From a virus, in IMG/VR virus record IMGVR_UViG_3300022540_000259, positions 1-20,199 of that record: DNA of 20,199 nt; one strand, 5' to 3'. How positions within the stretch are numbered: the first letter of the stretch is position 1; every line of letters starts with the position of its first letter. The position numbers were made by a program, and so were the translations under genes. The notes under the pieces are model-generated. The model ran no database searches. It saw only the letters and a list, made by a program, of their open reading frames with translations, and was not told where the DNA came from. This document shows, one piece after another, positions 14,661 to 20,199 of this stretch.

Positions 14661-16565
14661 TTATTTACAATCGCCATATCTATTTCCATAAGTAATATCA
14701 ATATCCCAATCTAAGAATATTGGAAGTGCCGCTATCATACATTTTTGTATATAATTTATTGCTATTTCTAAATAAGTTGTAGGGGTTTCAACACAAACCT
14801 CATCATGTACTAAATTAACCAATTTAATATTTGTATCCTTAACAATCTCTGATGCTGCTTTCTTAAGAACGTCTCCACCATAAGATTGAATCTTGAAATT
14901 AAAAGCCTGCCTATAACACCTCTCCTTACCCCACTTGTTTAACTTGTAGAAGTCAGGGAATCTCCTCTTACGCCTTGACATATTTGTAACAAACCCATAC
15001 TTGTATACTTGCTGACGGGTCTGCTCAATAACTCGTTTAAGTCCTGGATACTGGGCAAAGAACTTGTCGATGAATACCTGTGCCTCTTTCTCTGAACAGT
15101 TAAAATCCTTAGCAAATCCATAAGCCGACTTACCGTATGCCGTACCAAACACCACACACTTACAATCGTCACGTTGTTCTGTGTACTTTGCCTTTGCTGC
15201 CTTGTGCTCCTCTGTCTTGTCAGTTAGGCCAAAAGCAGATATATTCAGTCCGTGCATCTCGTTGGCTGTGGCTAAATGAACATCATAACCTTTCCGTAGT
15301 GCATTTTTTAGGTTAGTGTCACCACTCTCCTGAGCCATTATACGGACTTCCTGACCACAATTTCCTGTAATAGACACTTTACCATTTCGTCTAACTATTA
15401 ATGTATGTTGCGGCATGGTTACACAATATACATAGCCCTTATATGGAATTACATCTTGCTTTAGAGTTTTTATATATGTTGATGTTTTTTTGGTTAAAGT
15501 AACTTCACCACAATCTTTTCTCAAAATTATTTTATCCGTCTTATTTCTAATAGTATAATTAGACCTACGCCCACTTAATATCCCAAGCTCTTGTACTATT
15601 TCACAATTTTCGAGATTAGTAGAGTAGTAAATATGACTATCCTTACTCCCATCCCATAATTCCAGTTCGTCTAAAAATATATTACGACAAACGAGGGTTA
15701 AATCCTTTAATAGTTTTCTGTTGAATGTTTTATTTGTTAGTAAATACTTCATAAACCGTTGTTCGGGTTGAAAGTTTATTCCATACCCAGCAGCCTTAAT
15801 TTTGCTAATCCATACTTTATATTTAATATCTAAATTACAAAGTATATTTTTAAGCCTATCTATTTTTCTTTTTTTCTTTAACCAAAATGTTATACCTTGT
15901 TTATCAATTTTACTATCAGCTTGGATTGCGGCAACAAGAGCCACAATATTAAAGTTTTCATCTTTATTACCATTATATTTGCCTGATTGTATTTGACTAA
16001 GATGTTTTTTAACAAAAAAGTTATCCGCCCTCTGGTATTCTGTTTTTCCATTTTTGTTATTTAACAATAAACATTTATGATTATTTGTTACACATAAATC
16101 TACCTGTCTATCCCCGTGTATGTGGTACAAACCACCGTCATAATACACATTCTGGTATGCTACAGGTGTTGCGAAGGTAACTCTACCATCTGACCATTGA
16201 GCTAATTTTTCATTAGTTAGCCAACAAAACCTTCTCCACCCATCTTCGGTTAAAACCTCGGTATCTGGCGAGAAGCAGTAATCAGCAACAATAAGAACAT
16301 TGTCAGACTCGGCCACAAATAAATTACGTATATTGGCAATGTCATTGTTTTTAGGAAGTTGCTCAATGTTAGGCTTACTACAAGATAATCTACCTGTCAC
16401 GCAGACAGTGTTGTGAAAGGAGGGTCGTATTCGTCCATCTTTTTGGACAAAGGTTTCAAATGGAATAAGGAATGTAGATAATAATTTTGACACCTTCCTA
16501 TATTTTAATAATAAATTTATAAACTTTAATTGTTTCTCAAGTAACTTTCTATTTTCTCTTGGCAT
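14661..16565 (-). CDS. DNA polymerase family A, C-terminal catalytic fragment with intein
   Basis: The 634-aa precursor holds the thumb, palm and fingers of a family A (Pol I-like) polymerase interrupted by an intein at 97-402. Host-protein landmarks: KYRKVSKLLSTFL (21-33), TGRLSCSKPN (57-66), motif A as VADY before and CGQEVRIMA after the intein, and the O-helix R465-x3-K469-x3-F473-x3-YG. Motif C is VHDE at 586-589. The catalytic Asp residues (D95, D588) are present, so the spliced product should be competent if it meets the missing N-terminal parts. Exonuclease and early polymerase regions are encoded by two separate upstream ORFs. The ATG at 16565 lies inside the end of the Endo VII-like gene (40-base overlap). 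Phe in the O-helix is the residue associated with discrimination against dideoxynucleotides in this family. Confidence 0.92.
   Translation of the reverse strand: MPRENRKLLEKQLKFINLLLKYRKVSKLLSTFLIPFETFVQKDGRIRPSFHNTVCVTGRLSCSKPNIEQLPKNNDIANIRNLFVAESDNVLIVADYCFSPDTEVLTEDGWRRFCWLTNEKLAQWSDGRVTFATPVAYQNVYYDGGLYHIHGDRQVDLCVTNNHKCLLLNNKNGKTEYQRADNFFVKKHLSQIQSGKYNGNKDENFNIVALVAAIQADSKIDKQGITFWLKKKRKIDRLKNILCNLDIKYKVWISKIKAAGYGINFQPEQRFMKYLLTNKTFNRKLLKDLTLVCRNIFLDELELWDGSKDSHIYYSTNLENCEIVQELGILSGRRSNYTIRNKTDKIILRKDCGEVTLTKKTSTYIKTLKQDVIPYKGYVYCVTMPQHTLIVRRNGKVSITGNCGQEVRIMAQESGDTNLKNALRKGYDVHLATANEMHGLNISAFGLTDKTEEHKAAKAKYTEQRDDCKCVVFGTAYGKSAYGFAKDFNCSEKEAQVFIDKFFAQYPGLKRVIEQTRQQVYKYGFVTNMSRRKRRFPDFYKLNKWGKERCYRQAFNFKIQSYGGDVLKKAASEIVKDTNIKLVNLVHDEVCVETPTTYLEIAINYIQKCMIAALPIFLDWDIDITYGNRYGDCK
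15360..16277 (-). mobile_element. Intein with divergent LAGLIDADG endonuclease, 306 aa
   Basis: The inserted protein begins with Cys97 (block A, CFSPDTEVLTEDGW) and has block B VTNNHK with T160 and H163. It ends KVSITGN followed by Cys403 as the +1 residue. The penultimate residue is Gly, not the usual His, and block F reads VYCVTMPQHTLIV. Two LAGLIDADG-type motifs lie between blocks B and F: ALVAAIQADSK (209-219) and FLDELELWDGSK (297-308). Both keep the acidic residue but lose glycine positions, so cleavage activity is doubtful. Splicing residues are otherwise intact. The intein sits two residues after the motif A catalytic Asp, a favoured conserved target. The coding DNA is visibly more AT-rich than the flanking polymerase. 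Confidence 0.92.
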
Positions 16566-16990
16566 ATTTTATACCATCCCAGTCTTGAATTACAATTAGA
16601 ACAAAGAAGTCCACGAATCTTACCAGAGGTATGGCAATGGTCAATCACTAATTGTGTAGTATTTCCTTTTCTTTTACGAGTTTCTGGTTTTCCACAAATT
16701 AAACACACCCCATTTTGAGACGCAAACATCTCATTATATTGTTCAATAGTTATTCCATAATTATATCCTAAGCTATAATATCTCCTCTCGTTTCTATATC
16801 GTTCTCTATTTTGCTTCCACCACTCTTTTTGACATTTTTTGATATGTTCTTTATTTTGCTGGCGGTATTCTTTGCAACACTCTTTGCACCAAATATTTAA
16901 TCCATCTTTTTTCCTTTTGGTTCTGTTAAAATAGCTCGCCGTTGCTGGCAATTTTGTTTTACACTTACAACATATTTTCATTTGTAACAT
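16526..16990 (-). CDS. Endonuclease VII-type HNH homing endonuclease
   Basis: The 154-aa product has an N-terminal zinc module (CCKCKTKLPATASYFNR with C7/C8, C10, and CKEC at 35-38), a basic linker and a C-terminal recombination endonuclease VII core. The core reads GVCLICGKPE (95-103), VIDHCHTSGKIRGLLCSNCN (115-134) and SRLGWY. His and Asn catalytic positions are present. It separates the middle and C-terminal polymerase fragments, overlapping the first by 26 bases and the second by 40. AAGGA lies six bases before the ATG. No room remains for a group I intron, so it is an intronless insertion. T4 endonuclease VII resolves DNA junctions, but proteins of this short form inside other genes are usually homing enzymes. 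Confidence 0.9.
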   Translation of the reverse strand: MLQMKICCKCKTKLPATASYFNRTKRKKDGLNIWCKECCKEYRQQNKEHIKKCQKEWWKQNRERYRNERRYYSLGYNYGITIEQYNEMFASQNGVCLICGKPETRKRKGNTTQLVIDHCHTSGKIRGLLCSNCNSRLGWYKICQEKIESYLRNN

Positions 16991-17582
16991 TCAGTTTCCT
17001 TTCAACATCACTTTTTAACCTTTCTAAAACTTGTGTTGTTGTTGCTAAGTTTCCCTTCTTAGTTTTCTCTGTTAATTTAATACCTAAACTATGTAAACAC
17101 TTTGCAACCTGTTGCCCACTATTCATATTAATCTGGGGCTTAGCGAATACCTTTCTTCCTCTGGGGGTAATTCCTACATCATACCCCTTACCAAATAACT
17201 TTAACATCTCATCTTCTAATTGGTAGGACAAGTGACTTACATCTTCTTTCATCTTCTTTGCTGCTTTAACATCTGTGGCTATCCCATTTATCGCAAGGTG
17301 CATCAACGCTTTCTGGAATGGGAACTCGATATCATAAGCAAGGTGATGCAAACCTTGTTTTTCTATCTGGGGTGACTGTAGTTTATACAAGTCATAGGTA
17401 TTTATTGCATCTTCTGTAGCATACTTAGCAAACTCTGGACTATCAGTACCATACTGTATGACATCTTTATATTTTGTTGTTTCTCTATGGAGTTGAGTAC
17501 GAGTCAGGTACTTTAATCCGTTCTCTTTTAGGTTTTCATCGAGTAGGTGACTCGCCGTAAGTGTATCGTAGATTATTGGCAT
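16965..17582 (-). CDS. DNA polymerase family A, middle fragment (Exo III to thumb start)
   Basis: This 205-aa ORF carries sequence that normally lies inside a single polymerase chain. It opens MPIIYDTLTASHLLDENLKE, which ordinarily follows the Exo II region, then Exo III as YATED (Y54, D58). A helical linker follows, and then the start of the polymerase domain (INMNSGQQVAKCLHSLGI, GNLATTTQVLERL). The last about 15 residues look like readthrough into the inserted Endo VII-like gene. The ATG directly follows the TAA of the Zn-ribbon gene. It has no independent domain boundary at either end, so it is best explained as the middle of a broken gene. Function would need non-covalent pairing with the other two fragments. 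Confidence 0.9.
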   Translation of the reverse strand: MPIIYDTLTASHLLDENLKENGLKYLTRTQLHRETTKYKDVIQYGTDSPEFAKYATEDAINTYDLYKLQSPQIEKQGLHHLAYDIEFPFQKALMHLAINGIATDVKAAKKMKEDVSHLSYQLEDEMLKLFGKGYDVGITPRGRKVFAKPQINMNSGQQVAKCLHSLGIKLTEKTKKGNLATTTQVLERLKSDVERKLNVTNENML

Positions 17583-17741
17583 TTAATCAGTTATATCCCC
17601 AGATATAATACCACAAGTATCCGAGCACTTATAATTACAATCAGGATTATCACATTCTATTTCTTGTATAAACATACTACCAGTACCGTATAACTCACCG
17701 GTACTACATTTTGGACAGGGATATTTTCTACTATCATTCAT
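17583..17741 (-). CDS. Zinc-ribbon small protein, 52 aa, inside the polymerase locus
   Basis: The ATG at 17741 overlaps the methyltransferase stop (ATGA) and follows AAGGAGGGG, one of the best ribosome sites in the window. The product has a CPKC pair at 9-12 and further cysteines at 30, 35, 39 and 43 (CDNPDCNYKCSDTC), which fits one or two zinc knuckles. It ends in TAA immediately before the ATG of the middle polymerase fragment. Together with the methyltransferase it forms the inserted cassette. It could give DNA-target specificity or be an unrelated passenger; nothing in the sequence decides. I do not recognise a named family. Confidence 0.75.
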   Translation of the reverse strand: MNDSRKYPCPKCSTGELYGTGSMFIQEIECDNPDCNYKCSDTCGIISGDITD

Positions 17742-18373
17742 ATTTCTATCCCCTCCTTTAACTCAGCAATTCTTTGTTCGATAACTTGACAGTATTTTTC
17801 TGAAATTTCACTGGCTATATAATCACAATTATTTATTATGCAGGAAACAGGAACAGTACCGCTTCCACAAAATGGGTCATAAACTGTTATTCTTTCTCCT
17901 CTTGCAACTCTACTTATTATCCAGTTAGCCCATCCGATAGGCTTAGGACAAGGATGATTAAATGAACCTTTTTTTGTTCGTCCAACATTTTGAAAATAAT
18001 CGTGCATATACAACAAGTTAATTCTTCTGCCATAAACAAGATGAGGCTCCCAATCATTAAAACCTATATAAGCCGCGTGACCAGTAGAGCCCTTGTACCA
18101 ACAAATAAGCCAATCAGGAGGGTAGTTAGTATATATCCATTTAAGTCTCCTTATCTGGCAACTGGGCAGTATTACCATTTTTGAAACTCTTATCATTTCT
18201 GGTAAAACTCGTTCCATTAATTTGTACCAATTTTCTTCTGTATCATCATAACTATCATATTTCAGATTTATTCCATAAGGCGGGTCAGTTAATATAAAAT
18301 CAATTTCTTTATCCCCTAACTTAGACATTGTAATTAAACAGTTCTCATTGTATATTTTGTTTAACTCAATCAT
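17738..18373 (-). CDS. Beta-class DNA methyltransferase (N6-adenine or N4-cytosine)
   Basis: The 211-aa enzyme shows catalytic motif IV DPPYG at 30-34 before the SAM-binding motif I DPFCGSGTV at 166-174. HPCPKP (140-145) and GWANWIISR lie just ahead of motif I. This motif order defines the beta class of amino-methyltransferases. DPPY is more often found in N6-adenine enzymes, but N4-cytosine cannot be excluded. No restriction endonuclease is visible, so it is an orphan enzyme, as often in phages, where it may protect against host restriction. It lies between polymerase fragments; its ATG overlaps the exonuclease fragment's stop (ATGA) and its own TGA overlaps the Zn-ribbon start. Length is short for the class, with a small target-recognition region. 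Confidence 0.92.
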   Translation of the reverse strand: MIELNKIYNENCLITMSKLGDKEIDFILTDPPYGINLKYDSYDDTEENWYKLMERVLPEMIRVSKMVILPSCQIRRLKWIYTNYPPDWLICWYKGSTGHAAYIGFNDWEPHLVYGRRINLLYMHDYFQNVGRTKKGSFNHPCPKPIGWANWIISRVARGERITVYDPFCGSGTVPVSCIINNCDYIASEISEKYCQVIEQRIAELKEGIEI

Positions 18374-18660
18374 ATATCTATTTCTTCCTTCTTGAGTGAC
18401 ATCATATCGTAGGGGGCTGAGTGCATCACTATCATCTTAGCCTCTGAAATATAATAGTCAAGAATCATCAACAGCTCTTTCTTGTACTTCTTCTTGATGT
18501 CAACATAGCACGCTTGCTTTCCATCACAAATTGAGAAGCCTATCATTTCAAGGTCAAGCCAGTTAAGTGAACTTGTCTCGGTATCAAAGCTAAACACATC
18601 TTTACAGTTCGCCATCCATTCCTTGAAATCATTGGGGGTTGTTATCACGCTCGTTTTCAT
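18370..18660 (-). CDS. DNA polymerase family A, N-terminal 3'-5' exonuclease fragment
   Basis: This 96-aa ORF contains Exo I as FSFDTETS (D26, E28) and Exo II as VMHSAPYDMM (D85) of a DnaQ-like proofreading domain, then stops at KKEEIDI. In intact relatives the next residues would resemble PIIYDT, which is exactly how the middle fragment begins after its Met. Exo III is therefore missing here, and the domain cannot be complete by itself. The ATG overlaps the previous stop (ATGA) with only a weak ribosome site, so it is probably translated by coupling. It is the first of three polymerase pieces. Confidence 0.88.
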   Translation of the reverse strand: MKTSVITTPNDFKEWMANCKDVFSFDTETSSLNWLDLEMIGFSICDGKQACYVDIKKKYKKELLMILDYYISEAKMIVMHSAPYDMMSLKKEEIDI

Positions 18661-19082
18661 CTTAGCATAGAAGTCAAATGACAGTTCACTGCGTACACAA
18701 TTCTCTTATAATATTCCTCGTAACTCCCGTCCACAGCAGAAATTATAGGAATATTATGAAGAGTGGCATAATCTATTTCTACTTTCATTCCACTTGATAT
18801 ATAATCATCAGGGGCAAACACGACTATAAAGTTACTCCGAGAAATAATGTCACAATCTACATCTAATATTTGTTTTTCTGTCAAATGCCCCTTACGATAA
18901 GCTGGGCCAACAAATTCTTCATAAGCACCTGGAACGTGGAAATTTATATTGGAAAATTCCTCACCAAGCGTTTCACCAAATGATATGGCTTTCTTGTTAT
19001 TGGCATCCATAAATTCTTTAGTTGCATTATTTCCCATTTTACCTCTAATGCTGTGAGATATATACACTTTTATTACATTCAT
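18657..19082 (-). CDS. Nucleoside 2-deoxyribosyltransferase-like protein
   Basis: The 141-aa product begins with a strand and glycine-containing loop (VIKVYISHSIRGKMGNN). It contains CDIISRSNFIVVFAPDDY and the motif SSGMKVEIDYATLHNIPI (97-114). The Gly-Met-x-x-Glu part is the signature of the nucleoside 2-deoxyribosyltransferase/DNPH1 fold, with E102 as the likely nucleophile. Such phage enzymes act on deoxynucleosides or their monophosphates, so it fits nucleotide metabolism beside MazG and DNA polymerase. Substrate is not determinable. AAGGGG precedes the ATG. Relation to related uncharacterised DUF4406-type proteins is also possible. Confidence 0.7.
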   Translation of the reverse strand: MNVIKVYISHSIRGKMGNNATKEFMDANNKKAISFGETLGEEFSNINFHVPGAYEEFVGPAYRKGHLTEKQILDVDCDIISRSNFIVVFAPDDYISSGMKVEIDYATLHNIPIISAVDGSYEEYYKRIVYAVNCHLTSMLR

Positions 19083-19095
19083 TTCTACCCCTTTG

Positions 19096-19242
19096 TTATA
19101 TTATAAAAATTATTACATTAGCTATTGAATAAAGAATGCCCAGACAAAAGGACTTCCAATCACCATTAGTAAGATTGATAACTGATAAACCCAACATAGA
19201 AACTATTAGTAATGCTGCAAGAAATAGTTTAATTTTACCCAT
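19096..19242 (-). CDS. Small two-helix membrane protein, 48 aa
   Basis: A short gene with AGGAG seven bases ahead of the ATG. The 48 residues form two hydrophobic helices, KLFLAALLIVSMLGLSVI and FCLGILYSIANVIIFII, joined by the polar turn NLTNGDWKS. That is the shape of a small class II holin or other phage membrane microprotein, although its place among early nucleotide-metabolism genes argues for a membrane or host-takeover role instead. Family unknown. Confidence 0.65.
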   Translation of the reverse strand: MGKIKLFLAALLIVSMLGLSVINLTNGDWKSFCLGILYSIANVIIFII

Positions 19243-19252
19243 CCTTCCTCTC

Positions 19253-19585
19253 CTATTTTAATTCCCAACCATATTTTTCAAACAATATAGCCCACATCAA
19301 AAATATATAATTTATATCATCTGATAACTTTTCCTGCCACCGTTCCTGGGTATGTTCGTCATCGTTTGCATCATCATTCAGCATATCATCAATAGATACA
19401 TCGTGTTTCAATTTCATACCACGTAAGCACTCAAGTGGCGTTTTACCACTCATTAAAGCAGCACGTTTGAAGTTATATAGTTTATCATCTCCCCTTGCAT
19501 ACTCAGCAGACTTCTTGCACATAACCCCCTTTATGTATTTTTCAATAACATATGATAAGAACTCATCAAATTTCTTTTCAGTCAT
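19253..19585 (-). CDS. All-helical phage protein, possible MazG/DUF1599-like
   Basis: This 110-aa protein contains KKSAEYARGDDKLYNFKRAA and then GKTPLECLRGMKLKHDVSI, a pattern recurrent among phage proteins (K-x2-x-Y...D-x-L-x-NFK...KH-x-SI). It continues as an acidic helix (DDMLNDDANDDEH) and ends with an aromatic helix. Similarity in style to small MazG-like or DUF1599-type nucleotide-related proteins is possible, but no E-x2-E...E-x2-D metal site is clear. AAGGAGG precedes the ATG, which overlaps the stop of the 37-aa gene (ATGA). Confidence 0.6.
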   Translation of the reverse strand: MTEKKFDEFLSYVIEKYIKGVMCKKSAEYARGDDKLYNFKRAALMSGKTPLECLRGMKLKHDVSIDDMLNDDANDDEHTQERWQEKLSDDINYIFLMWAILFEKYGWELK

Positions 19586-19695
19586 ACCAACCTCCTTCTT
19601 ATTTGATTATGTCTATAAATCCGTTCACATACCTTACATTTTATTCGTGGTTTATATACACCCTTATAGTTAGGATGCTTATAGCATCTTGTCAC
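19582..19695 (-). CDS. Zinc-finger-like microprotein, 37 aa (GTG start)
   Basis: Reading from GTG at 19695, just inside the 3' end of the MazG gene, gives MTRCYKHPNYKGVYKPRIKC, then KVCERIYRHNQIRRRLV. The Cys/His arrangement (C4, H7, then CKVC at 20-23) and the NYKG-x3-KPR core match a widespread type of tiny phage protein probably binding one zinc ion. The strongly basic tail suggests nucleic-acid contact. It ends in an ATGA overlap with the next gene. The ribosome site is weak, so translation is probably coupled to MazG. Confidence 0.65.
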   Translation of the reverse strand: MTRCYKHPNYKGVYKPRIKCKVCERIYRHNQIRRRLV

Positions 19696-20044
19696 CCTCA
19701 TCTCTATTTATAATCCTCTCTGCGTCAAATACTCCATCTGGATAACGCTTAGTAAGCTTTTCTATATTCAATTTACGTACCTCATCTATATCAGTACCCA
19801 CACAATTACACATAGATTGAAAATAGAATAGTATGTCCCCAAGTTCTTTGATAGTATAATTAATATCTATACAATGCTGCTGCCATATGACCTTCTTAAT
19901 ATGGTCAAGTAGCTCCCCCGCCTCACCAGATATACCAACAGCAGAGTGGAGAATATCCCCCGATAAACCCATCCTATCATTGTACGCTCTGAGACAATCT
20001 ACGAACTTGGGGTAATCAAAATTCCTGTATTCTTCTTCTGTCAT
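19679..20044 (-). CDS. MazG-like nucleotide pyrophosphohydrolase
   Basis: The 121-aa product shows the MazG metal-binding signature: GISGEAGELLDHIKK (E41, E44) and KELGDILFYF (E67, D70). It is a single helical domain, as in phage forms, with the C-terminal phage-type ending LTKRYPDGVFDAERI. These enzymes hydrolyse nucleoside triphosphates (dNTPs, sometimes ppGpp-related substrates) to monophosphates, which can adjust nucleotide pools during replication. AAGGAG lies ahead of the ATG. It follows the Cys-rich gene without a gap (TAA then ATG) and overlaps the start of the 37-aa gene. Confidence 0.88.
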   Translation of the reverse strand: MTEEEYRNFDYPKFVDCLRAYNDRMGLSGDILHSAVGISGEAGELLDHIKKVIWQQHCIDINYTIKELGDILFYFQSMCNCVGTDIDEVRKLNIEKLTKRYPDGVFDAERIINRDEGDKML

Positions 20045-20199
20045 TTACCTTTCTCCTTCAGTTAAAACATCATTAATTATTTTTTTACAAATATCGGCCT
20101 CAACATCTTTTTCTAATCCACCCCTACGAAATGGATAGAAGGGACAAGACCTATCCGTACACTCACGGATGTCACGAACTTTGTTGCCGGTGCAGTAGA
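20045..20199 (-). CDS. Cys-rich phage protein, C-terminal part (truncated by window)
   Basis: The frame enters from the right edge and ends with TAA at 20045-20047. The visible 50 residues begin YCTGNKVRDIRECTDRSC, followed by PFYPFRRGGLEKD. The 'YC-x-GN...EC-x-D-x-x-CP-x-YPFR-x-G' pattern is common in a small phage protein family with four metal-binding-type cysteines; its function is not known to me. The gene is upstream of and presumably co-transcribed with MazG. The start lies outside the window. Confidence 0.65.
   Translation of the reverse strand, partial: YCTGNKVRDIRECTDRSCPFYPFRRGGLEKDVEADICKKIINDVLTEGER

Noticed and set aside
16526-18373. Group I or II introns splitting the polymerase
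   Set aside because: Both inserts are coding almost from end to end, with overlapping reading frames at the junctions, leaving no room for a catalytic RNA core.
17738-18373. Part of a restriction-modification system
   Set aside because: No restriction endonuclease is found nearby; the adjacent small protein is only a zinc ribbon.

Overview
The window looks like part of a tailed bacteriophage (Caudoviricetes) genome, or a prophage of one. It holds virion genes on the + strand and a nucleotide-metabolism and DNA-replication operon on the - strand. The two blocks converge at about 13,636. Genes are tightly packed, many with ATGA or TAATG stop/start overlaps and clear AGGAGG-type ribosome binding sites. 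The sequence is AT-rich, and TAA, TAG and TGA all serve as stops. There are no ribosomal, tRNA or cellular housekeeping genes. A family A DNA polymerase with T7-like adaptor and tail-type proteins suggests a podovirus-like phage, but morphology and host cannot be settled from the sequence.

+ strand (1-13,638): the end of a methyltransferase-fold gene, a 55-aa helical protein, an HNH endonuclease, a probable head-tail adaptor, two small beta-rich proteins, a LAGLIDADG endonuclease and a small basic protein follow in order. Next comes a tail protein that appears split in two (76 aa + 766 aa), with a beta-sandwich domain at the start of the second part. Then come a Pro/Thr-rich virion protein, a 648-aa fibre with YadA-head-like repeats, a 110-aa protein, a coiled-coil protein and a second HNH endonuclease. 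The block ends with a 1044-aa protein resembling phage 'large polyvalent'/ejection proteins and a 54-aa XhlA/holin-like membrane protein.

- strand (20,199 down to 13,635, read right to left): a Cys-rich protein (truncated by the window edge), a MazG-type pyrophosphohydrolase, a 37-aa Zn-finger protein, a 110-aa helical protein, a 48-aa two-helix membrane protein and a nucleoside deoxyribosyltransferase-like protein come first. The DNA polymerase locus follows, and then five small genes, several too short for ordinary gene calling.

The outstanding feature is the polymerase locus. One family A polymerase, about 629 aa once reassembled, is spread over three ORFs. A two-gene cassette (beta-class DNA methyltransferase plus Zn-ribbon protein) interrupts the exonuclease domain between motifs Exo II and Exo III. 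An endonuclease VII-type HNH gene interrupts the polymerase at the start of the thumb. A 306-aa intein with divergent LAGLIDADG motifs sits within motif A, two residues after the catalytic Asp. With the three endonuclease genes among the virion genes, the 20 kb carries five homing-type nuclease genes or domains plus the methyltransferase cassette. If the polymerase is functional, it must be rebuilt by protein splicing and by non-covalent assembly of three chains.
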